From an uncultured Clostridia bacterium (GTDB lineage: Bacteria > Bacillota > Clostridia > Christensenellales > Aristaeellaceae), in assembly GCA_934643535.1 (NCBI GenBank), contig CAKUCE010000003.1, positions 1 through 30,833 of the forward strand: DNA of 30,833 bases, written 5' to 3'. The stretch's first letter is position 1; each line of letters opens with the position of its first letter. Below the pieces are notes generated by a model, which was given only the letters and a program-made list of their open reading frames with translations, had not been told where the DNA came from and made no database searches. Of this stretch, positions 13,121-20,320 are shown piece by piece. A program made the translations under genes and the position numbers.

Positions 13121-14851
13121 TTATAATATTTCTATGGAAGCGGAGCTTTCATAGAAATACCGCATATCGTAGAGACAATGCGGGCTGTGGACGTAAGGGG
13201 CAGCCCCGCCGTCCTCTGTGAACTGAATATTGGGGTGCTTCATCAGATCGTATTTCTCGTCAATGACCGGCCTTTCCCCGCGGATAAACACAATGGCATT
13301 TTTGTTATCCAAAAGGCGGACTTCATCCGGAGTCATAAGATCTCGGCCTGCCTGTTGGATGCTTTGACTGTACGATCCGTTTCGCCCCTTGCTTTGACTG
13401 CTGGATTTGGTTGAAATAGTCTCCTTGCCCAGAAGCTCGGAAACATATTTGTGCGTACTCTGCTCATTGCCGCCGAGATAGACAAAAGTATCCGCATTGC
13501 CGATAATGCCCTCCCAGTCGTCCTTAAACAGAGCTTTGAGCTGGGATATATTTTGTAGAATGATCGTGGCCATGATGTTGCGGGAACGCATGGTTGCCTG
13601 CAATCGGGCGTAGCCGTCCGGCAGGGCGACGTTGGCAAACTCGTCAAACATGAGGCGCACCGGCACGGGCAGACCGCCCATGTGAACCTTGTCTGCCTGA
13701 TAGTACAGCTCTTGAAATGCCTGCGTATAGAGAAGCCCCACAAGAAAATTGAGACTGTTATCGTTGCTGTCCGGTATCACGCAAAAGATAGCCTGCTTGC
13801 GCTCTCCCAGCTTGGACAGCTCCAAATTGTCCTCATCGGTAATGTCCTGTATCTCCCGCAGAGTGAACGACGCGAGACGGACGGCGGCTGAAACAAGAAT
13901 ACTCTTAGCTGTCTTGCCCGCAGCCTGCTTGAAAATGTGATACTGCCGAACAGCGATGTGATCCGGCTGTTCTTCCTCCAACGCCTCGAAAAGCAGATCC
14001 AGCGCCGATTGATAATCGTCGTCATCCTCTTTCGCTCCGCCGTACTCGATCATGGTGAGCATCATTTCCAAAGTCTGTTCGTAAGGCGGGGACTCATGGA
14101 GAAGATACAGCATAAGGGCAGAGTCGAGGGCGATTTCGGATTTCTCCCAAAAGGGATCGTTCTGGCTGGCGTTTTTCGGTGTGGTGTTCTGAATAAAGTT
14201 GCTGATGAGCCGGAACACGTCGGAGTCCTTGCGGATATAGCGGAAAGGATTATAGCTGTCGGAATGGCTCGGCTCGATGAGGTCAAACACCTTGACAACA
14301 TACCCCTGCTGCAAGAGAAACGGGGCAACTGCGCGGACAAGCTCGCCCTTTGGGTCGGTGCAGATAAAGCTGGTATTTGCCAGAAGAAGATTAGGCTTTA
14401 CAACAAATCTCGTCTTGCCTGCGCCGCTGCCGCCGACAACGATCTGAAGAAGATTTCTCATATGCTGCCGTCCGTTGAGGCTCATACACAGGTGCTTTGT
14501 GAGGATGACGTTTTTGTCGGGATCTTTATCACTGTACTTTTTGTTCAGCTCCCGGACATTTCCCCAACGGGCAGAGCCGTGTTCCTCACCGGGGCGCTTG
14601 TTCTCATTAGAGGAATAATAAAGAACGATTCCGCCGACATACAGCAGCAGAGCACCCAGCATGAATTTGACAGTGTGCGGTGTCCAATGCAGAGAAAAGG
14701 GGGTATCCATCGCATCGGGAAAGACAGCCATGAACTGAAAGAGATTCATGCCGTCCTCATAGACCCCTGCTGCCAGCGCAGCCAGATAAAGAATAAACAG
14801 GGCGAGAATCGCCCACATAGGGGCGGTCTCGCGGAAAGATTTACGGTTTAT
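13121..14851 (-). CDS. VirD4-type coupling protein (T4CP)
   Basis: The protein (576 residues with the start chosen here) recruits the relaxase-DNA complex to the channel and pumps DNA. It has two N-terminal membrane segments (about 12-32 and 62-80), Walker A GGSGAGKT at about 140-147, the motif FICTDPKGEL, Walker B region VRLMFDEFANVALPDGY and ATIILQNISQLKALF. The first in-frame ATG is at 14818, but has no ribosome site. AGGAGG at 14861-14866 is nine bases from an ATA at 14849-14851, which would add NRKSFRETAP before it, a basic N-terminus typical of this family. It follows PcfB, as in related elements. Confidence 0.94.
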   Translation of the reverse strand: MNRKSFRETAPMWAILALFILYLAALAAGVYEDGMNLFQFMAVFPDAMDTPFSLHWTPHTVKFMLGALLLYVGGIVLYYSSNENKRPGEEHGSARWGNVRELNKKYSDKDPDKNVILTKHLCMSLNGRQHMRNLLQIVVGGSGAGKTRFVVKPNLLLANTSFICTDPKGELVRAVAPFLLQQGYVVKVFDLIEPSHSDSYNPFRYIRKDSDVFRLISNFIQNTTPKNASQNDPFWEKSEIALDSALMLYLLHESPPYEQTLEMMLTMIEYGGAKEDDDDYQSALDLLFEALEEEQPDHIAVRQYHIFKQAAGKTAKSILVSAAVRLASFTLREIQDITDEDNLELSKLGERKQAIFCVIPDSNDNSLNFLVGLLYTQAFQELYYQADKVHMGGLPVPVRLMFDEFANVALPDGYARLQATMRSRNIMATIILQNISQLKALFKDDWEGIIGNADTFVYLGGNEQSTHKYVSELLGKETISTKSSSQSKGRNGSYSQSIQQAGRDLMTPDEVRLLDNKNAIVFIRGERPVIDEKYDLMKHPNIQFTEDGGAAPYVHSPHCLYDMRYFYESSASIEIL

Positions 14852-14918
14852 ATACGCATCCCTCCTAAATACGTTTGCACAGCACGCACTCCCATAACGC
14901 GCTGCGCGCTAAGAAATC

Positions 14919-14935
14919 CGTTTCACCATGAAACG
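14919..14935. repeat. parS-like palindrome, copy 5 (one mismatch)
   Basis: CGTTTCACCATGAAACG differs from the perfect form at one base. It lies inside a longer inverted repeat (14912-14925 with 14929-14942, 14 bp) between virD4 and pcfB. Confidence 0.75.
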
Positions 14936-14951
14936 GATTTCTAATGGGAGT

Positions 14952-14968
14952 AGTGTCACCGTGAAACG
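14952..14968. repeat. parS-like palindrome, copy 6 (degenerate left arm)
   Basis: AGTGTCACCGTGAAACG: the right half is perfect and the left half has two mismatches. It stands three bases before the pcfB stop codon and 16 bases from copy 5. Confidence 0.5.
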
Positions 14969-14970
14969 CA

Positions 14971-15549
14971 TTACCGTGTCTTGTTCCTGCTTCGTACCGG
15001 CGGAGACTTGCTTTGTACTTTTGCCGCCGCGTCGAGCTCACGGAGCTTTTGACGCACAGAAGGTTTTTCATCCGTCTGCGGTCTGTTCAAGCCAATCCCG
15101 CGCTCGTCGGAGGATTTCTCTTGTGGAGCGCGGGACTTCACTTTTTTTACGGCATTTTCCTCCGGCTTCACTTCCGGCACGGCATAGTCCATTGCCTCCA
15201 TGACGGCGTTAAGTTGTGCACTGTAATTCACATTGGAAATGATGTGCAGAACGCCGCTTTCCCTGTTCTCATGCTTGGCGGTTGCGTACAGGATGCCGAA
15301 CTGTTTGGCGATTTTTTGAAACTTCTCATAGTCTGCGGCCTTGATCGGGATGATAACGGACTCGGCGTTCCCGTCCTTCATCAGCCGTTCAATGCCGACC
15401 TTGCCAACCACCTTATAGTTTTGCTTTACCATCGCGGCCAACAGTGCCGCTACGTTCACAAGACCTTTTGCGGAAAGCTCCGCTGCGATTTTGGCGGCTT
15501 CCAGCCCCTCTTTGATCATCAGATCGGCCACTTCGCCGCTTACTTCCAT
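14971..15549 (-). CDS. PcfB-family (DUF3801) relaxosome accessory protein
   Basis: A 192-residue protein with an N-terminal region like DUF3801/PcfB (EVADLMIKEGLEAAKIAAELSAKGLVNVAALLAAMVKQ, then GVLHIISNVNYSAQLNAVMEAMDY) and a basic, disordered tail (about 125-192). PcfB proteins bridge the relaxosome and the coupling protein, and this gene lies between the relaxase and virD4. The ATG at 15549 has AAGGAGG nine bases upstream and overlaps the relaxase stop, so the two are coupled. The downstream gap to virD4 carries two palindromes. Confidence 0.87.
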   Translation of the reverse strand: MEVSGEVADLMIKEGLEAAKIAAELSAKGLVNVAALLAAMVKQNYKVVGKVGIERLMKDGNAESVIIPIKAADYEKFQKIAKQFGILYATAKHENRESGVLHIISNVNYSAQLNAVMEAMDYAVPEVKPEENAVKKVKSRAPQEKSSDERGIGLNRPQTDEKPSVRQKLRELDAAAKVQSKSPPVRSRNKTR

Positions 15550-16850
15550 AGGTCATGCCTCCTTTGTTGCGTTTTCGCTTTATCATTCCTGGACTGCTCC
15601 TCGATCTGCCGTGTGAGCCGGATATGCTCTTGAAGCTGCGGAATACGCTCTGCTATCTGTTGGGTGCATCTCAGCTCCCGGCGGATCGGACGCAGGGCAA
15701 GGGAGATTTCCTTGATCTCGGCGCTTACATCTTCGCCGCGCCGTTTGCGGCGGTACAGCTCGCGCCGGGAAAGAGAAAGAGAGTCAATGTCCGTCTGCAG
15801 AGCATCCGCAAGCATAGACAACTGACTCTCGCTGTTGATACGGTATTTTTGCAGCAGCGCAAACTGCCGCTTGTATTGGTCGAGCTTCTTGACCTCGGCC
15901 CGCACGGGAAACGGAACGGATCGGCGGCGTGGTCGTGGCGGTGAAAGCAAATATAAATAATGCAGATACAGACGACGCAGGCCGGACAGTTTTTTCTTTT
16001 CCCCGTATGCGGCTGATCTACGCTTGACCTTATATCGGCCTTTTGGAATATACGAGGGCGCTACCTTCTGCGGCTTCGGCGCTGTCGGCTCGGTGCGGCT
16101 TTTGTTCAGCCGCGCCCGTATGTCTGCTTCGGTGTAGCCTTCACCCAGACTGTCCAGTCGGATAAAGCGATCCGACCCGGGCGGCTTGATTGCCGTGTGC
16201 GTTACATTGGCACCGCGTTTGATCGTATAGCCACGCTTTTGCAGAGCATCATAAAAGGATTGCATGGTAAAGGCTTCGGAAAGCGCGGCGTCTATGTCCT
16301 GACGGATCAGACCGCGCACGGTGGTCTTGCCGTTCTTTTCGGCGTTCCACTCCGCATAATGCTTTCCTGTCCCTTTCGGCTCGATAACGGAAAGATCGTT
16401 TTCCCGGCTGATCTCATTGGATATTCCCCGGATATCTCCGTAGTACGCTTTGAAGTCGTCCCGGTACATCTTTCCGTCAATGCAGGAAACAGAGTTGAAA
16501 ACGATATGCGCGTGAATATGGTCGTGGTCAATGTGCGTTGCGACCACTGCCTCAAAACGCCCCCGCAAAAGCCGCTCGGCAAATTCTACGCTGAGACTGT
16601 GAGCCTGCTCCGGTGTTACTTCGCCGGGAGAAAAGGAATGAATGATGTGATAACCCTGAACCGGACGGTTTTCCTTATCCCAGCGGCGTTTGGTGTCCAG
16701 CATATTCCGGCAGGCAGTGCCAAGCTGACAGTTGATGGCCGTCTGGAGGATTTGTCCGTTTTCAGCCCGTTGTGTTTTGCTTTCGTTCAGTGCATAGTTG
16801 ATGCGCTTATCCAGCCGGGCATGAATAACAATGATTTTATCATAGGCCAT
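15540..16850 (-). CDS. Relaxase of the MobA/MobL (MOBP-like) type
   Basis: A 436-residue protein that nicks oriT and leads the DNA strand into the recipient. The metal-binding motif HIDHDHIHAHIVFNS lies at 106-120, preceded by VQGYHIIHSFSPGEVTPEQAHSLSVEFAERL, typical of the Relaxase family PF03432. Tyr19 (RINYALN) is a candidate catalytic tyrosine. The C-terminal half is very basic and helical. It overlaps mobC by 11 bases at its 5' end and pcfB by 10 at its 3' end, all in one operon. A candidate oriT lies about 2 kb upstream, beyond the caspase-like gene. Resembles the relaxases of Tn1549-like ICEs. Confidence 0.94.
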   Translation of the reverse strand: MAYDKIIVIHARLDKRINYALNESKTQRAENGQILQTAINCQLGTACRNMLDTKRRWDKENRPVQGYHIIHSFSPGEVTPEQAHSLSVEFAERLLRGRFEAVVATHIDHDHIHAHIVFNSVSCIDGKMYRDDFKAYYGDIRGISNEISRENDLSVIEPKGTGKHYAEWNAEKNGKTTVRGLIRQDIDAALSEAFTMQSFYDALQKRGYTIKRGANVTHTAIKPPGSDRFIRLDSLGEGYTEADIRARLNKSRTEPTAPKPQKVAPSYIPKGRYKVKRRSAAYGEKKKLSGLRRLYLHYLYLLSPPRPRRRSVPFPVRAEVKKLDQYKRQFALLQKYRINSESQLSMLADALQTDIDSLSLSRRELYRRKRRGEDVSAEIKEISLALRPIRRELRCTQQIAERIPQLQEHIRLTRQIEEQSRNDKAKTQQRRHDLWK

Positions 16851-17148
16851 TTTTCACAAGCTCCCATGCGCGGCGGGCAAGGGTAATAGCATCCGCGATT
16901 TCAGATTCTCGGATGCTCTTGCGGGCATTAGCCCAATATGCGATCTGATTGATATTATTTCCGATGGCTGACAGCTCCCGTAATAGTGCAGCGTACTGAT
17001 CAGGCGGGCGTGGACGAAGTTCCACTCCACGCAAAAGCTGACGGACAAGTGAACTTGCCGTCAGCCTCGTTATTTCACACTGTTTAATTAGGTTAGAGTA
17101 TTCTTTATCGTCTAGCCACAGGCCGATAAAGTGGTTACGATTTCGCAT
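16840..17148 (-). CDS. MobC-family relaxosome protein
   Basis: A 102-residue DNA-binding helper of the relaxase. The N-terminal part (HFIGLWLDDKEYSNLIKQCEITRLTASSLVRQLLRG) is a ribbon-helix-helix fold and the second half (ALLRELSAIGNNINQIAYWANARKSIRESEIADAITLARRAWELV) carries the GNNINQIA motif typical of MobC (PF05713). The ATG at 17148 is preceded by CGGAGG. It begins the minus-strand transfer operon. Normally oriT lies directly upstream; here a caspase-like gene separates them. Confidence 0.92.
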   Translation of the reverse strand: MRNRNHFIGLWLDDKEYSNLIKQCEITRLTASSLVRQLLRGVELRPRPPDQYAALLRELSAIGNNINQIAYWANARKSIRESEIADAITLARRAWELVKNGL

Positions 17149-17167
17149 GAAACCTCCGTATTAAATG

Positions 17168-17184
17168 CGTTTCACGATGAAACG
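17168..17184. repeat. parS-like palindrome, copy 7 (one mismatch)
   Basis: CGTTTCACGATGAAACG, within a longer inverted repeat (about 17163-17188), 14 bases upstream of mobC and just before the predicted caspase-gene promoter. It thus sits between two divergent genes, an ideal operator position. Confidence 0.75.
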
Positions 17185-17196
17185 CATTTTGAATCA

Positions 17197-17225
17197 TTGA
17201 TGTAGTTTCGAACATATGCTATAAT
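17197..17225 (+). promoter_or_regulatory. Predicted sigma-A promoter of the caspase-like gene
   Basis: TTGATG (17197-17202), 17 bases, TATAAT (17220-17225). A second -10-like TATACT is at 17276-17281. The leader of about 75 bases ends with GAAGGAG before the ATG at 17303. The palindrome at 17168-17184 lies immediately upstream. Confidence 0.55.
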
Positions 17226-17302
17226 TATTTACTAAGAACAGACTGTATAGAGCTTAGTTTTGATATTTTGACAATTATACTATAGCGAAGGAGATATAAA
17301 AA

Positions 17303-18772
17303 ATGAATAACAGGGTTGCGTTAGTTATCGGAAACTCTGAGTATCAGAATATCGGCAAACTGAACAATCCAAAGAATGATGCCAACGATATGTCCTCCGT
17401 ACTGCGAAAACTCAATTTTGATGTGACAACTCTTATTGATGCGGATCTGCCGGCTATTCAGAATGCTGTTACCACTTTTCTGAAATCACTAGATGATTAT
17501 GCCGTAGGTCTCTTTTTCTATGCAGGACACGGTATGCAAATTGATGGAAAAAACTACATCCTTCCTGTTGATTTAGAATCAGGAGAGAGGGCAAAAACAA
17601 TAGTATCCTGTTTTTGCTTAGACTCTTTATTGCAGGGTGTATCCTCATATACAGGGAAAACATTTATTTGTATTCTAGATGCTTGTCGAGATAATCCATT
17701 CACGATGGGAAGAGGCTTTTCAACTGGGTTTGCGCCATTTGAGAATCCCCCACAAGGAACGATTATCGCTTATTCTACAAGCGCAGATTGCAGTGCATTC
17801 GATGGAAACGGTAACAACGGGTTGTACACTCAAGTCCTAATAGACTCTATGCTTATTCCTAATATCAAAATTGAAGAAATGTTCAAATATGTTAGGAACA
17901 ACGTGCTTGAACTATCCAAAAGCCAATATGGGGAAGAACAGCTTTCTTGGGAATATTCCTCATTAGTTGGTGATTTCTATTTTTCTGTCGTCCCTCAGCC
18001 AGTCAACATAGATATTCCAGACAAAGAACTATATGAATACATTTGTTCTCGTCGGGAGTTTTATGAGAAGACTTGTGATGATATCTGTGATGTTGAGTGC
18101 CTGCCATATGTAGATGCTTACAACAAATATCATATTCCCATCATACATATTCTACGAGCGTATTCAAGAGAAGACTATAGGGAAAAAGAATACCAGGTTT
18201 CAGATGCTACCATTGACCAGCTTAACATTGGTTATTTGTCCTCATGGGGGTTTACCTACAAGTTTTATAGATGGTACTACAAAGATAACTATGTTGAAAT
18301 GGGAGATCCATTACCGCTTCCCGAAGAAATGAAACCGAAAGAGCCCGTTAAGGGGCAAGAATTTAGAATTCAAACATCTTTGACAGCAGAACAAAACGAA
18401 GGAAAGATAAAGTTTAATTTGCTCTCCAACATTCCAAAAGAGACACCTCTGTTATTTACATTGCGTGGTAGCAAGTATATGGCTCAATGTAAAGCCGTAG
18501 TGGAAGATAGCACCGTTACAAGTGAATGGTTTAGCAATAAAGGTGGCCCCTTAAAGAACGGGTTTTACACAATTAAAATATCGTGCCCAATATCGAACTT
18601 GTTGCCTGACAGAGTAAAACAAGTCTTCGGTGAGCGAAGCAGAAACTTATACGGTGATGGCGTTAAATATGATCCCATTTCCGGAAATACAATCAGCATT
18701 TCCTACGGCCTCGTAGTGAAAAACACGATCATCCAAGTAATTGATTTGCAAAAAAAGATAGAGGATCTTTAG
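17303..18772 (+). CDS. Caspase-like (peptidase C14) protein
   Basis: A 489-residue protein with an N-terminal caspase fold (about 1-235): VALVIGNSEYQNIGKLNNPKNDANDMSSVLRKLNFDV, catalytic His76 in LFFYAGHGMQ and catalytic Cys128 in CILDACRDNPF. Both active residues are present, so it may be an active cysteine protease. The remaining 250 residues have no domain I recognise. They include a Cys-rich segment (CSRREFYEKTCDDICDVEC) and a beta-rich end that could bind a ligand or target. No signal peptide or membrane segment is seen. It is markedly AT-rich and stands alone on the plus strand between mobC and the putative oriT, a clear cargo insertion. Bacterial caspases often act in abortive phage defence, but no partner is encoded beside it, so that role is inference. 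Confidence 0.88.
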   Translation: MNNRVALVIGNSEYQNIGKLNNPKNDANDMSSVLRKLNFDVTTLIDADLPAIQNAVTTFLKSLDDYAVGLFFYAGHGMQIDGKNYILPVDLESGERAKTIVSCFCLDSLLQGVSSYTGKTFICILDACRDNPFTMGRGFSTGFAPFENPPQGTIIAYSTSADCSAFDGNGNNGLYTQVLIDSMLIPNIKIEEMFKYVRNNVLELSKSQYGEEQLSWEYSSLVGDFYFSVVPQPVNIDIPDKELYEYICSRREFYEKTCDDICDVECLPYVDAYNKYHIPIIHILRAYSREDYREKEYQVSDATIDQLNIGYLSSWGFTYKFYRWYYKDNYVEMGDPLPLPEEMKPKEPVKGQEFRIQTSLTAEQNEGKIKFNLLSNIPKETPLLFTLRGSKYMAQCKAVVEDSTVTSEWFSNKGGPLKNGFYTIKISCPISNLLPDRVKQVFGERSRNLYGDGVKYDPISGNTISISYGLVVKNTIIQVIDLQKKIEDL

Positions 18773-18810
18773 TTTTGCATCACAATAGTTATTCACTAAA
18801 AGCCTTAAAA

Positions 18811-18900
18811 GCGTAGGTATTAGGGGTAACCCCCTAACAAGCGGCGTTTGTGTTTAACAAATGCCATACTTGCCGGGACAGCGCCACCATAGGCGGCGCG
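18811..18900 (+). other. Candidate origin of transfer (oriT)
   Basis: The only sizeable non-coding stretch near the relaxase genes that shows oriT-like architecture. It has a perfect hairpin TTAGGGG-taac-CCCCTAA (18820-18837), then an inverted repeat GGCGTTTGT/ACAAATGCC with one wobble (18843-18865), then ATACTTGCC, resembling the nick core ATCCTG-C of IncP/MOBP systems, with a nick expected between 18872 and 18873. A GC-rich hairpin (about 18881-18899) follows. Nicking is inferred; I have not compared it with a known oriT of this family. Confidence 0.5.
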
Positions 18901-18932
18901 TCCGGCTCATAATGTATTAGGATTCAAATAAA

Positions 18933-19937
18933 TTATCTGGCTTCACCACAATGCATTTCACGGTGAAACGCATTAGCTTCATCCTTTTCCGTGGCTTTGA
19001 TCTGTGTGCGTGCAATCGCGGGACAGGCGGCTTCAAGAGCGTCGATCATTTCAGAGGCGGTTTTGCTGATACAGTCCAGCGAGGCTTTCAGCTCCGGCAG
19101 CTCCTTGTCGCGGCTCCAGCCGGTAGCGTAGGCAAAGGAATAGTCCGAGGTATCGATCCCGAAGTGCTGGCAGACTACATAGGCAATGCTCTCTGCCTCG
19201 ACCTCGCGGGTCGGACTATCCTTCTCCGGCTTTCCCATAATGACACCGTTTTCCACAGGCAGAGCGTGGAGCTTGGCATGAGCTGTCTCATGGATCAGCG
19301 TTTTTAGGGTCTGCACCTGACTCATGCCCTCATTGACATAGATACATTGCTCCAAATGGTTGTAGCAGCCTTTGGATCGCTGCGGCTCCCGGTAATATAT
19401 CAGCACGGGGCTGAGGACTTCGACAGCGTGAAAAATACTGTCAAAGTCCTCCACATCGCCGGTCAACTCATTCACGCCCAGTGAGGGAAGCTCTTTTCCT
19501 TCGGTCTGGCTCAGATCGAAAACATAAGCGATCTTGAACCGTTGGCGGTTGATAACGGCACTTTCTTTCTCCGGCTGCCCATCTGGGCCGATCACGGCAT
19601 TTCCCTGCGCGTCGAGCTTGTCCTTCTCCACAAGAAGCTTTTGCGGACAGGGCGCGAGGATTTGAATGCCTTTTTCTCCTTTCTTCACTGTGCGCCCCAG
19701 CTTCTTCCATGTGGTATAACCGGCCACCGCGCTTGCTTCGGGGCATTGGAAGAAAATCAAAAGGCAGTTTCCAAAGCTGTAATGGTGGAACTTGGACATA
19801 GCCTCCAGATATTTCGCGTAGTCCTCGCTCTCAAACACGGCTTTAACACCGCTTTCCAACTTTTCCGTCAGAGCCCTTATCTGCTCCTGCCGCTCTGCCA
19901 GTGCGTCAGCGTTCCGGGCCGCTGTGGTTCTTCTCAT
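18933..19937 (-). CDS. ArdC-like antirestriction protein with metallopeptidase motif
   Basis: With the start at 19937 the protein has 334 residues. An N-terminal ArdC-type single-strand-DNA-binding domain (HHYSFGNCLLIFFQCPEASAVAGYTTWKKLGRTVKKGEKGIQILAPCP) is followed by a metallopeptidase-like domain with HETAHAKLH (HExxH) and the partner REVEAESIAYVVCQHFGID. ArdC proteins enter recipients with conjugating DNA and protect it from restriction. ATG at 19937 has GGAG ten bases upstream; an earlier ATG at 20030 lies well inside the DUF3846 gene. Its C-terminus, AFHREMHCGEAR, is encoded by palindrome copy 8 and its flank. It lies next to the candidate oriT, which suits a leading-region gene. Confidence 0.88.
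   Translation of the reverse strand: MRRTTAARNADALAERQEQIRALTEKLESGVKAVFESEDYAKYLEAMSKFHHYSFGNCLLIFFQCPEASAVAGYTTWKKLGRTVKKGEKGIQILAPCPQKLLVEKDKLDAQGNAVIGPDGQPEKESAVINRQRFKIAYVFDLSQTEGKELPSLGVNELTGDVEDFDSIFHAVEVLSPVLIYYREPQRSKGCYNHLEQCIYVNEGMSQVQTLKTLIHETAHAKLHALPVENGVIMGKPEKDSPTREVEAESIAYVVCQHFGIDTSDYSFAYATGWSRDKELPELKASLDCISKTASEMIDALEAACPAIARTQIKATEKDEANAFHREMHCGEAR
18954..18970. repeat. parS-like palindrome, copy 8 (one mismatch, within a CDS end)
   Basis: CATTTCACGGTGAAACG encodes part of the last residues of ArdC (AFHREMH). The mismatch is in the second base of the left arm. Confidence 0.75.
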
Positions 19938-20316
19938 GGGGAGGAGTCTCCGTTTGTTTTCGTCGGGATGGCACCTTGAATGTAATCGGCTCATTTCCTT
20001 TTGCTCCGATAAGAATTTCAGAGCATTCATACTCTTTTTTGAAGCGTTCCATCAAATCGGGCGGGAGAGAGCAGAAGTCCTCCTCTCCCAGCCCGCAAAT
20101 GAAGAATGTCCCGAACAGGCCACCGTAGCCTGCCGGGACACTTCTGTTAAACGGGAGACCCATAAGCAATGATTCTTCGTTCCCGACAAGAGCAACTCTT
20201 TCCTCATAGGGATAGATCGGCTCAATCAGTCCACCGACGACGGCCTGCATTTCCTCAAGACCGTTGATTTCCTTTTCATAGGGCAGATAGCCCGGCTCTA
20301 CGACCAGTACATTCAT
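19906..20316 (-). CDS. DUF3846-family protein
   Basis: A 136-residue protein with the DUF3846 pattern: NVLVVEPGYLPYEKEINGLEEMQAVVGGLIEPIYPYEERVALVGNEESLLMGLPFNRSV and GTFFICGL. Family members are common next to ArdC and plasmid genes of Firmicutes ICEs and phages, but their function is unknown. The ATG is five bases after the ParB stop, and the end overlaps the ArdC start by about 30 bases, so these genes form one operon. The C-terminal tail is basic and disordered. Confidence 0.85.
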   Translation of the reverse strand: MNVLVVEPGYLPYEKEINGLEEMQAVVGGLIEPIYPYEERVALVGNEESLLMGLPFNRSVPAGYGGLFGTFFICGLGEEDFCSLPPDLMERFKKEYECSEILIGAKGNEPITFKVPSRRKQTETPPHEKNHSGPER

Positions 20317-20320
20317 TCGA

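Noticed and set aside
14865..15071. Minus-strand frame of 68 codons containing two FHG peptides
   Set aside because: Overlaps the pcfB 3' end in another frame and consists largely of palindromes; no ribosome site.
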